A DNA stretch of 8,684 nucleotides from Elusimicrobia bacterium RIFCSPLOWO2_12_FULL_59_9 (GTDB lineage Bacteria > Elusimicrobiota > Elusimicrobia > O2-12-FULL-59-9): positions 1 through 8,684 of the forward strand of contig MGUX01000017.1 of NCBI GenBank assembly GCA_001800185.1. The letters run 5' to 3'. Every line of letters starts with the position of its first letter. The stretch's first letter is position 1. The notes under the pieces were generated by a model. It saw nothing but the letters and a program-made list of their open reading frames with translations. It was not told the DNA's origin and ran no database searches. Positions 1 to 6,146 of this stretch are shown piece after piece. A program made the position numbers and the translations under genes.

Positions 1-48
1 GAGTTTGTATGAGGAGTGGGAAGAGAGTTTGTATGAGGAGTGGGAAGA
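1..48. repeat. 24-bp perfect tandem repeat, two copies, at the window edge
   Basis: Positions 1-24 and 25-48 are identical and contain the core TTTGTATGAGGAGTGGG. The array starts at the very first base, so more copies may lie outside the window. The 24-bp unit is a multiple of three and one plus-strand frame is open through both copies, but the sequence that follows (49-201) does not resemble a known protein. I therefore treat it as a noncoding minisatellite-like repeat. The 49-201 stretch, downstream of the methyltransferase gene, shows no gene or clear terminator. Confidence 0.85.
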
Positions 49-201
49 AATTCCAAAAGGGGCTAAGTTTGTCAACACATCTGTGGCTTCAAATGTTTCA
101 TTTTGAACTGGACAGCACATGCATGGGACTCGAAAGCGGGGGGGTGTTTGGTCAATGGGCATGGCTGAGTCGCCTGGATGATAGGGCGGGGTCCACCAAC
201 T

Positions 202-1158
202 TTAGGCAGGTCGTTTGCCGCGGGGGGTGCGGGGCGATTTTTTGGGTTTTGAGTGCGCATATTGTCCGGCGGTCTCGCGCAGGATTGCCGCCGTTCCGGC
301 TATGGCTTCCACTTTCTCAAAGACCAATTGCGCATTGGAAAATTGTCCATGCGCTTCGGCTTTGAGCCGGCTCATCGCCATCCGGCAGTAGCCGCCGTCG
401 ATTTCGATGCCGATGCTGTTGCGGTCGCAGCGCATGGCCGCCGCCATCGTGGTTCCTGTTCCGGAGAAGGGGTCCAGCACGGTGTCGCCCCAAAACGAAA
501 ACATTCTCACCAACCTATGGGCTAACTCGAACGGGAAGGGAGCGGGGTGTTCCTTGGTGGAAGCGCCCGACAGGTTCCAAAACTGCTGGAACCATTTTCC
601 GTACTCTTCCTTCTTGATCCGGCTCAACCGGCGCTGCTCCTCGGTCGGTTGGCGGTATCCTCCCGGCTTCCTCTGCATGAGGAGGAACTCGATATCGTTT
701 TTGATGATGGCGTTTGGCTCATAGGGTTTGCCCAGGAATCGGGAGCCATTATTGACTTCGTAGTTGGCGTTGGCGATTTTGTGCCAGATGATGGGGTTGA
801 GATTATCGAATCCGATCTTGCGGCATATCACGGCTATATCCGCATGAAGGGGCACAACCACATGGCGTCCGTGCTCGCGGCGGGATAAACAGACATCTCC
901 CACGACGCATACCATCCGTCCGCCAGGGACCAGCACACGATAGGCCTCCCGCCATACCCTGGCGAGTTCGCCCAGGAATATCTCATAGTCCTTCACATGT
1001 CCCAACTGTCCATCGCCGTCATTGTAGCGCTTCAAGGTCCAGTAGGGCGGCGAAGTGACGACTAGGTGAACGGAAGAATCCGGAATAAACGGCATTGTCC
1101 GGGCGTCGCCCTGAATGAGGCGGTGAAATGTGTTTGTATGGGCAAGAGTTTCAGCCAT
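202..1158 (-). CDS. Site-specific DNA methyltransferase, beta class (N6_N4_Mtase family), of a type II restriction-modification system
   Basis: This 318-residue protein transfers a methyl group from S-adenosylmethionine to an exocyclic amino group in DNA, and it should protect sites cut by the neighbouring nuclease. The catalytic motif IV, TSPPYW, is at residues 35-40 and the AdoMet-binding motif I, DPFSGTGTT, is at 229-237. Catalytic motif first and cofactor motif last is the beta-class order. A conserved HPAPFPFELAHRLV stretch (204-217) precedes motif I, and the C-terminus ends in a basic tail rich in K, R and P. An S-P-P-Y core is commonest in N4-cytosine methyltransferases but also occurs in N6-adenine enzymes, so the methylated base is undecided. 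The start is well placed, with GAGGA just upstream and about 34 residues before motif IV. It lies directly downstream of the nuclease gene, probably in one transcript. Confidence 0.93.
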   Translation of the reverse strand: MAETLAHTNTFHRLIQGDARTMPFIPDSSVHLVVTSPPYWTLKRYNDGDGQLGHVKDYEIFLGELARVWREAYRVLVPGGRMVCVVGDVCLSRREHGRHVVVPLHADIAVICRKIGFDNLNPIIWHKIANANYEVNNGSRFLGKPYEPNAIIKNDIEFLLMQRKPGGYRQPTEEQRRLSRIKKEEYGKWFQQFWNLSGASTKEHPAPFPFELAHRLVRMFSFWGDTVLDPFSGTGTTMAAAMRCDRNSIGIEIDGGYCRMAMSRLKAEAHGQFSNAQLVFEKVEAIAGTAAILRETAGQYAHSKPKKSPRTPRGKRPA

Positions 1159-1207
1159 GGAGTCCTCGATAAGCCTCTACATGCGATGCGAGTGAGCGCG
1201 CAAAAAG
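1151..1207 (-). other. In-frame continuation of the restriction gene beyond a premature TAA
   Basis: Directly after the TAA (1208-1210) the same frame runs 18 further codons reading LFARSLASHVEAYRGLHG and ends at TGA (1151-1153). The TGA lies inside the start region of the methyltransferase, whose ATG is at 1156-1158, giving an 8-bp overlap typical of translationally coupled R-M genes. The ending DLTV-x-LFARSLASHVEAY resembles the C-terminal helix I recall for XhoI-like enzymes. One base change (for example GAA or CAA to TAA) would explain the interruption. A sequencing error or read-through are alternatives. Confidence 0.6.
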
Positions 1208-1888
1208 TTACACGGTCAAATCGTCCGCGGGCTCCTTATAATCGCCTTGGAGTCCCGTCTCTCTCCCGGAGGTTAAGAATGCCGCCATATTATAGTGCCG
1301 CTCGCGCACGAGTTTGCGGCAAAACAGCTCATACCGCTTGGCGTAGGAGGCGCCCCGGAACTCTGGAAACACCTTGAAGTGAGGCTCCTGGGCCCTGACC
1401 GGGCCGCGAGACCGGGGGCTGTCCTCCAGCATGAATAGATAACCCAGCCATGGTCTTATCGTCTTGTTGAAGGCGCCCTCACGGTAGGCCGTCCACAGGT
1501 CCATCGCGGAACCCAACGCTTCTTCAGTGCGGTTGTTGAAGTTATTCCCGAAAGAGGGCCCCACCTGGGATTTGGTTTCTAGCGCCGCCACCAACTGATT
1601 GTCTTTCACGACCAGTAAATCCCATTCCTTGGTGGGCCGGAAGAAACCGGGCAGTTCCAGGCGGCTGTTGCAGAAAATATGCTCCTTCCCAATACCCGCT
1701 TCCTGGATCAGGTTGGTCATGATCCGGATGAAACCATCCATCTGCGCGCCGCCGGTAACGGCGCTTCTGGCTCCCTGGTCAGCTCGCCCTGAATGTCGCT
1801 GTTTTCGAGCCTGGCGCTCGCGCGTCTGCCAGAACAGCGAGACAGATCGCGAGACTTCTTCCTTGAGTCGGTCAAGAGCGCGAGGCAT
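1208..1888 (-). CDS. Type II restriction endonuclease, XhoI/PaeR7I family, C-terminus possibly truncated
   Basis: The 226-residue product matches, from my memory of the family, the XhoI/PaeR7I endonucleases, whose known members cut CTCGAG. Recognisable blocks are an FWQTR stretch (19-23), DQGARSAVTGG (37-47), QMDGF (49-53), and a PD-(D/E)XK-type core with D90 and E104-x-K106 followed by SQVGPSFGNNFNNRTEEALG (107-126). DLWTAYREGAF (130-140) and a PHFKVFPEF segment (169-177) follow. Family members are about 245 residues, so this protein is some 20 short. The missing part appears in frame after the TAA stop (see 1151-1207). No good Shine-Dalgarno sequence precedes the ATG. The frame stays open upstream to 1967-1969 but contains no ATG, GTG or TTG there, so this ATG is the best start. 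Family assignment is strong; specificity and activity are inferred. Confidence 0.9.
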   Translation of the reverse strand: MPRALDRLKEEVSRSVSLFWQTRERQARKQRHSGRADQGARSAVTGGAQMDGFIRIMTNLIQEAGIGKEHIFCNSRLELPGFFRPTKEWDLLVVKDNQLVAALETKSQVGPSFGNNFNNRTEEALGSAMDLWTAYREGAFNKTIRPWLGYLFMLEDSPRSRGPVRAQEPHFKVFPEFRGASYAKRYELFCRKLVRERHYNMAAFLTSGRETGLQGDYKEPADDLTV

Positions 1889-2010
1889 TTCAGGATGGTC
1901 CGGCGGCCTTTCGTAAATTGTAGCAAGTTCAAGAGCGCTTGCGTTCGTATCCGTGGGCTTGCAAATTCAAGTCTACTGCAATGGCCGGTTTAATTTTCAT
2001 GTGGGTTTCG

Positions 2011-2024
2011 TGATATGTATATCA
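2011..2024. promoter_or_regulatory. Small palindrome upstream of the R-M genes
   Basis: TGATAT and ATATCA form a perfect inverted repeat separated by GT, lying in the AT-rich patch 123 bp upstream of the nuclease start. It could be an operator or simply AT-rich sequence. No controller (C) protein gene is seen in the window, and the site does not match the usual C-box pattern. Confidence 0.25.
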
Positions 2025-2075
2025 GACAACCTTGAATTTTTAATGATAAAGATGAGGCCGAGGAGGGCGCGGCTC

Positions 2076-2113
2076 GCCTATGAAGGGAAAAACTTTGCAG
2101 GCGTGGCGGGTGG
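2076..2113 (+). repeat. Imperfect direct repeat, copy 1
   Basis: This 38-bp segment begins GCCTAT, has GGGAAAAACTT in the middle and ends GGCGGGTGG. Aligned without gaps to 2175-2212 it matches at 29 of 38 positions by my count. The copies are exactly 99 bp apart and so share a reading frame, where they read similar peptides (AYEGKNFAGVAGG and AYLEKNFKDAAGG). An in-frame TGA (2151-2153) separates them. Confidence 0.55.
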
Positions 2114-2174
2114 ATGGTTATTAAGCGATCGAGGAGTTCACCTTAAGTTCTGAAGGGGGATGCTGGCGGGATTT

Positions 2175-2212
2175 GCCTATTTGGAGAAAAACTTCAAAGA
2201 CGCGGCGGGTGG
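2175..2212 (+). repeat. Imperfect direct repeat, copy 2
   Basis: This is the second copy of the 38-bp element: GCCTAT at the left end, GAGAAAAACTT in the middle and GGCGGGTGG at the right end. The differences are concentrated after GCCTAT and after the A-rich core. It may be a decayed duplication or a noncoding repeat family. Nothing in it identifies a function. Confidence 0.55.
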
Positions 2213-2279
2213 CCCGGGGATGCCTGGAGAAAACCCTCCCGGAAGACCGCTCCGACATGCAGCGAGTCTGAGGGAGGGA

Positions 2280-2308
2280 GGGGCGCTCTCGGAGGCGACC
2301 CCGTTTTT
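2280..2308 (+). terminator. Terminator-like hairpin with no obvious gene to terminate
   Basis: On the plus strand GGGG, CG and CTC (2280-2288) pair with GAG, CG and CCCC (2292-2302), leaving a TCG loop and two single-base bulges. GTTTTT follows at 2303-2308. The same 5' arm, GGGGCGC (2280-2286), is also perfectly complementary to GCGCCCC at 2315-2321, so two mutually exclusive hairpins are possible. No plus-strand gene lies upstream, which makes a true intrinsic terminator uncertain. It might end an unannotated transcript crossing 1889-2280. Confidence 0.35.
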
Positions 2309-2386
2309 CGGAAGGCGCCCCGGGACAGGCCCTGACGCTTTAAGAAATTGATGGCACCTTTGGCAAACCCGGCGGCGTCACCCGTA

Positions 2387-5002
2387 TTAGGGTTTTTGTT
2401 TGAAGTGTTTGAGGCCTTTCCACCAGGAGCGCAATTGGGAGATTGTCCAGATGGCGGCGAGAGCGGTGAGGAGGCCGGGCAGGCCGGATCGCATTGCGGT
2501 GATTTCCAGGAAATTGGAGGCGAAGTGGGCGACGGCGGGCAGAAGCATCGCGCTGCCGGCGAAATAATAAAGCCCCGCGAAAAATAGTCCCATGGCCGTT
2601 CTCCCGATCAAGGAGCTCCAGGTGAAGGAATAGCCCTCGAGCACCTTCCCGAAATAGGGCAGGTCGATGTCGAAATTATGCACCAGCGCGAAGACCACCG
2701 AGGAGAGGACCAGCGCCCAAAAGAGGGGCCTTTGCCAGAACTTGCCTTTCGGATCGAAGGCGGCGCGCGCCAAAATTTTCTTGAGGATTTGCAGGCCCGC
2801 GAAAGCGCCGCCGAACACCGCCAGCGCCGTTGGGTAACCGGCGGGGTTGTGGATGAAGGTCAACCCGAATAAAATCGCCGTCGTGCCGAGGATGGCGGGG
2901 ATTCCCTTCTTGGGGTTGTCGAGAATGCTTTTGAAAAAGCCTCTGCGGAAGATGAACTCCTCCAGAGAGGCCGCCAGAAAAAGAACCGGGACCAGAAGGC
3001 CGGAGGGGGCCGCCAGCAGCTTCAAGAGCGATTGCGGAATCGATTCCGCGCGCCCCTCAAAGAGATTCGGGATTTGGTAGGTGGCGATGCCGGCGAAGAA
3101 GGCGATGGCCCCGAAAAAGAGCCCGGCGGCCAGCAGAGGCAAAAGCCTTTTTGGGTTTTTGGAAGGCTTGTTCCACCACTTTCCGATCGCTTTCAAATGC
3201 CGGATTTGCCCTTGCAGCGCTTTTTTCCCGGCGGCGAAAATTTTCTGAAAACCGTTTTGGCGAGGCCCCGCCGAGGTCTCCCCGGCGCCGCCGGCGAGGC
3301 GCTTCATTAGCTTTCCGGCGCCGTAAAGTCCGGCCCAGGCCGCCAGACCTATCCAGGCGTGGCTGGGAATAAAATCCTTCAGCGGGACCAATAGGGAGGG
3401 GTCGGCGGCATTAAGAACCGCCAACAGCCATACCGAATAAAGCTGGTAGATTTGGAAAGCGCCGTCGAGAAGAAGGGGCGCCTGAAGGCTGCGGGTGCGG
3501 GCATAAAGATAGATCAGGACCGCTTGAGTCGCCAGAAGCGACAGGGTGGCGAAAGGAGAGGACCCGGGGCTCAAGAGCCAGTAGTTGAAGCCCATGGAGG
3601 CAACCGCCGCCAGCCACGGCGCCGCCCGCGAATCGGGCTTTAAACGGTGGATGAGGTACTGCGTTCCCCGGAAGACGACCGCCAGAGACAGGAAATTTTG
3701 GACAAGGGACTGGGCGAGGCTGGGAAAGAAAAAGGTTCGCCATGGAGAGTTCAGCAGATTATCAATGACCGGGGAAGCGATGAAATCAGCCGCCGTTGCC
3801 GCCGCCGGCAGGACCGTCTGCGCGGAAGAGGAAAAGATATGGGAAAATGAAAAGGATTGGAAAGGCACGGAAAGAAGGCTCCCCGCCAACAGGGAGGCCA
3901 GGAGGATGGGGGACCAAACCACGGCGGTGCGCAGCGCGCTCCGGAGCATGTTTTGAAAGGCGGTCCAATTTCCGTTGCCGGCGCGGGCCTCAAATCCCAT
4001 GTGCTCTTGGAGCGTCCGCATGGCCTTTTGTACGGTTCCGTAAACCAAGGGCGCGATCTTTTCCACCCATTTCAAAAATCGGCCCGGCGTCTTGCTTGCG
4101 GGCGGCGGTTGCGCCAGATTGCGCGGGTTTTTTAAGAACTGGTTCGCGGCGAATAAAACGATTCCCGCTATGAGGAGCCCCGGCACGAGGGAGTCCACGG
4201 CGGCAGGCAGCGTATGTCCGATAGCCGGGAGCAATTTTGCCGCCGCCGGCAGGCTGGCGGTCCCGAAGGCCGCGTAGCCGGCGACGCCGGCCCAAGCGGA
4301 GATTTTATGGCTCCGGACGCCGGCGGCCGGCTGCGGAATTTCAGGGACGCTCGGCTCGGTGAAATTCTTCTGGGGTTGGATTGACGCGGCCGGGACCTGC
4401 TTTAATCCGTCGGCCGGACCCGCCGCGACCGCGAAGTCTTCGGCGCCGGCTTTTGGCCGCATTTGCGACAAAAGGGTTTTGGCGATTTCTTCGGCCAACT
4501 TCGGAGATTTCCCGGAGGTTTGCGAAAAAGAGGAATCGTGGCGGTGGATGATATCGGCCAGAATCCCGGAGGCGTGCCGGCGCGTGGCGGCGTTCTTGCT
4601 CTTTAACGCCTGAAGAACCGCCTCGATATCCTCCACGGACCCGCTGCGGCCGAGCACCGTGAGGGCGCCCATTTGCGCGGCTCGCCATTCGGCCGCGCTC
4701 AGGCGCGCGTCCCGGGCGCGCGCGAGGAGAATTTCCCGGGTCCACTCCAACCGCGAGCCGTCATTGAGGATGCGCGGAATTTGGATGGAGGCCGGGTCTT
4801 GCCGGACGGAGGCCAACTGCTTCAAGAAGGAGCGGCGGACGCGGGCGTAGACGCGGGAGGAGGAATTGGAGGCGCCGCGGAAATGGCCTCGAGAACCCAG
4901 GGCGCCGGCCCAGGCTTTATAAAAGGCCGGCGCGGGGGCGTTGAGCCACAGGCTCAAAGACAGAACAAGTCCAACGCCGCGCTTTAGCTGCATTGACTTC
5001 AT
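2387..5002 (-). CDS. Large membrane protein: secreted HEAT-like N-terminal region fused to a CPBP (CAAX protease/Rce1-like) intramembrane protease domain
   Basis: The 871-residue protein starts with a signal-like hydrophobic stretch (residues 8-27, ending near APAPA). A helical HEAT/armadillo-like segment (about 85-155), a Pro/Ala-rich linker and many membrane segments follow from about 268 onward. The last 260 residues carry CPBP signatures: EExxxR at E681-E682 and R686, FxxxH at F771-H775, and HxxxN at H826-N830. These residues form the glutamate/histidine active site in Rce1-type proteases. A second, earlier motif-2-like segment, LFGLTFIH, ends at H718, so the domain holds about 50-57 extra residues compared with Rce1 spacing. 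Typical stand-alone CPBP proteins are 200-300 residues, so the N-terminal 600 residues are an unusual addition. The substrate is unknown. ATG at residue 1 and ATG at residue 4 are both possible starts. It is divergent from dus across a structured 121-bp spacer. Confidence 0.85.
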   Translation of the reverse strand: MKSMQLKRGVGLVLSLSLWLNAPAPAFYKAWAGALGSRGHFRGASNSSSRVYARVRRSFLKQLASVRQDPASIQIPRILNDGSRLEWTREILLARARDARLSAAEWRAAQMGALTVLGRSGSVEDIEAVLQALKSKNAATRRHASGILADIIHRHDSSFSQTSGKSPKLAEEIAKTLLSQMRPKAGAEDFAVAAGPADGLKQVPAASIQPQKNFTEPSVPEIPQPAAGVRSHKISAWAGVAGYAAFGTASLPAAAKLLPAIGHTLPAAVDSLVPGLLIAGIVLFAANQFLKNPRNLAQPPPASKTPGRFLKWVEKIAPLVYGTVQKAMRTLQEHMGFEARAGNGNWTAFQNMLRSALRTAVVWSPILLASLLAGSLLSVPFQSFSFSHIFSSSAQTVLPAAATAADFIASPVIDNLLNSPWRTFFFPSLAQSLVQNFLSLAVVFRGTQYLIHRLKPDSRAAPWLAAVASMGFNYWLLSPGSSPFATLSLLATQAVLIYLYARTRSLQAPLLLDGAFQIYQLYSVWLLAVLNAADPSLLVPLKDFIPSHAWIGLAAWAGLYGAGKLMKRLAGGAGETSAGPRQNGFQKIFAAGKKALQGQIRHLKAIGKWWNKPSKNPKRLLPLLAAGLFFGAIAFFAGIATYQIPNLFEGRAESIPQSLLKLLAAPSGLLVPVLFLAASLEEFIFRRGFFKSILDNPKKGIPAILGTTAILFGLTFIHNPAGYPTALAVFGGAFAGLQILKKILARAAFDPKGKFWQRPLFWALVLSSVVFALVHNFDIDLPYFGKVLEGYSFTWSSLIGRTAMGLFFAGLYYFAGSAMLLPAVAHFASNFLEITAMRSGLPGLLTALAAIWTISQLRSWWKGLKHFKQKP

Positions 5003-5011
5003 TATAACTGG

Positions 5012-5091
5012 AGGTCCTAAGACTGTCTTGGGTCTTACGGCCTACGGAGGAACGGGTAAAGGACCTACCCAAGATTAGGCCCGGCGGCCTA
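5012..5091. promoter_or_regulatory. Divergent spacer packed with inverted repeats (possible structured leader or operators)
   Basis: Several perfect inverted repeats lie within 80 bp. AGGTCCT (5012-5018) pairs with AGGACCT (5060-5066). TCTTGGGT (5026-5033) pairs with ACCCAAGA (5067-5074). GGGTA (5054-5058) pairs with TACCC (5066-5070). TAGGCC (5076-5081) pairs with GGCCTA (5086-5091). AAGAC-T-GTCTT (5019-5029) is an 11-bp palindrome. The first two stems interleave, so an RNA from either strand could form an H-type pseudoknot, which the GGGTA/TACCC hairpin would compete with. If the minus-strand gene is transcribed from the AT-rich block near 5095-5123, this would be its leader of about 95 nt. 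It does not match a riboswitch class I can name; operator sites are an alternative. Confidence 0.5.
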
Positions 5092-5102
5092 TTTAAAAGC
5101 GA

Positions 5103-5115
5103 TATAATATAAGGG
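5103..5115 (+). promoter_or_regulatory. Perfect -10 box and ribosome-binding site of dus
   Basis: TATAAT at 5103-5108 is a consensus -10 element ending 15 bp before the dus ATG. AAGGG at 5111-5115 with an 8-bp gap serves as a Shine-Dalgarno sequence. No good -35 box is seen at the usual spacing, where the TAGGCC/GGCCTA hairpin lies. A start site 5-7 bp after the box would fall in or just after the Shine-Dalgarno sequence, so the mRNA would have a very short leader if this box is used. The same AT-rich block could also serve the opposite gene. Confidence 0.45.
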
Positions 5116-5123
5116 TTATTAAT

Positions 5124-6098
5124 ATGCCTCTGCGCCTCGGCAATCTGGTCTTAAACGATTTGGTCATTCAATCCCCTCTGGCGGGTTTCTCGGACCTCGC
5201 TTTTCGCCTGATAGGCCGGGAAAAGGGCATGGAGTTCGCCTTTTTGGAGATGGTCTCCGCCAATGCGCTGGTGTTGAAAAACAAAAGAACGCTGGATTAC
5301 CTCAAGACGGTCCCGGAGGACCGCCCGCTGGGAGCTCAACTGGTCGGCTGCGAGCCTGAAATCATGGGCGAAGCGGCGGCCGCCATCGAAGACATGCGAT
5401 TTGACTTGCTGGATTTAAATCTGGGATGCCCCGTGAGAAAAGTGACGGCCCTGGGGGCCGGCGCCGCTTTGCTGACCGAGCCCGCGAAGGCCGAGGCCGT
5501 TTTTAAAAGCGTGATGAAATCCGTCAAAAATATTCCGGTCACCGTCAAAATGCGCAAGGGCTATGCCGACGAGTCGGGCGACGAGGCGGTCGAGATGGCC
5601 AAGATCGCCGAAGCTTGCGGCATATCGGCCGTGGCCATTCACGGCCGCACGCGCGCCGCCGGCTACAGCTCAAGGTCGGACCCCGGGGTCATCGCCCGGG
5701 CCAAGGCGGCGGTCAAAATCCCGGTCATCGGCAACGGCGACGTGATGTCGGGGCCGGACGCGGTGCGTTTGCGGGAGCAGACCGGCTGCGACGCGGTGAT
5801 GCTGGGCCGCGGGGGCATGGGAAATCCGTGGATCTACGCCGAGGTGGCCCGCGCGTTGAGGGGAGAAGACGGCCGGAGCGCCCCCCCCGGCGCGGACGAA
5901 ATCCGCGAAACCCTTTTGAGGCATTTCGATCTCAAGCTCCGGCATCAGGCGGAACGCGTCGCCGTGCTGGAAATGCGCCAAATCGCGGGCCAGTACGCCA
6001 AAGGGCTTCCCGACGCGGCCGGTTTCCGCAGCCGGATGCATGGCGTGAGCGGCGTCGCGGAAGCGCGCCGGGTCATCCAAGAGTTTTTCCGGAGCTGA
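5124..6098 (+). CDS. dus: tRNA-dihydrouridine synthase (Dus, DusB/NifR3-like)
   Basis: The 324-residue flavoenzyme reduces specific uridines in tRNA to dihydrouridine, using FMN and NADPH, in the cytoplasm. The N-terminal TIM-barrel shows SPLAGFSDLAFR (17-28), the active-site loop LNLGCPVRKV (98-107) with catalytic Cys102, and VTVKMRKGY (139-147) with the FMN-contacting lysine. AIHGRTR (171-177), PVIGNGD (200-206) and the phosphate-binding VMLGRGGMGNPW (225-236) follow. The helical C-terminal tRNA-binding domain occupies about 245-324. Length and motif order are normal for the family. The NLGCP-x-x-KV...GAGAALL loop is closest to the DusB/NifR3 group, but the subfamily is not certain. The ATG is supported by an AAGGG Shine-Dalgarno sequence. 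It precedes a histidine kinase gene by 48 bp on the same strand, with no evident functional link. Confidence 0.95.
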   Translation: MPLRLGNLVLNDLVIQSPLAGFSDLAFRLIGREKGMEFAFLEMVSANALVLKNKRTLDYLKTVPEDRPLGAQLVGCEPEIMGEAAAAIEDMRFDLLDLNLGCPVRKVTALGAGAALLTEPAKAEAVFKSVMKSVKNIPVTVKMRKGYADESGDEAVEMAKIAEACGISAVAIHGRTRAAGYSSRSDPGVIARAKAAVKIPVIGNGDVMSGPDAVRLREQTGCDAVMLGRGGMGNPWIYAEVARALRGEDGRSAPPGADEIRETLLRHFDLKLRHQAERVAVLEMRQIAGQYAKGLPDAAGFRSRMHGVSGVAEARRVIQEFFRS

Positions 6099-6115
6099 GA
6101 AGCGGACGGATTTAC

Positions 6116-6131
6116 AAGCCTGGGGGCTTTT
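6116..6131 (+). terminator. Weak terminator-like hairpin between dus and the kinase gene
   Basis: AAGCC (6116-6120) and GGCTT (6125-6129) form a 5-bp stem with a TGGG loop and end in a run of four T (6128-6131). The stem is short, so it may act only as a partial terminator that lowers kinase expression relative to dus. No clear Shine-Dalgarno sequence precedes the kinase ATG. Confidence 0.3.
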
Positions 6132-6146
6132 GATAGACTTGCCGAC

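Larger units (their letters stand above)
1889..2386. other. Gene-free spacer between the R-M pair and the CPBP gene
   Basis: No convincing gene lies in these 498 bp. The short open frames here have no recognisable protein character. The stretch 1985-2055 is clearly more AT-rich than its surroundings and probably holds the promoter of the leftward R-M genes, but I could not pick a confident -35/-10 pair. Further right are two imperfect direct-repeat copies (2076-2113 and 2175-2212) and a GC-rich hairpin region (2236-2321). The frame of the nuclease gene is open through 1889-1966 and would read as plausible protein, but it lacks a usual start codon. Confidence 0.7.

Noticed and set aside
9..365. 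Plus-strand frame crossing the tandem repeat and the 3' end of the methyltransferase gene
   Set aside because: Its C-terminal half is antisense to the methyltransferase and its N-terminal half shows no protein family character.
1717..1932. 71-codon minus-strand frame overlapping the nuclease N-terminus
   Set aside because: It lies out of frame over a region where the nuclease frame carries clear XhoI-family similarity, so it is a shadow.
2380..2397. ACCC/GGGT hairpin followed by a T-run at the end of the CPBP gene
   Set aside because: The stem is only 4 bp and the T-run is on the plus strand, so it cannot terminate the minus-strand CPBP gene.
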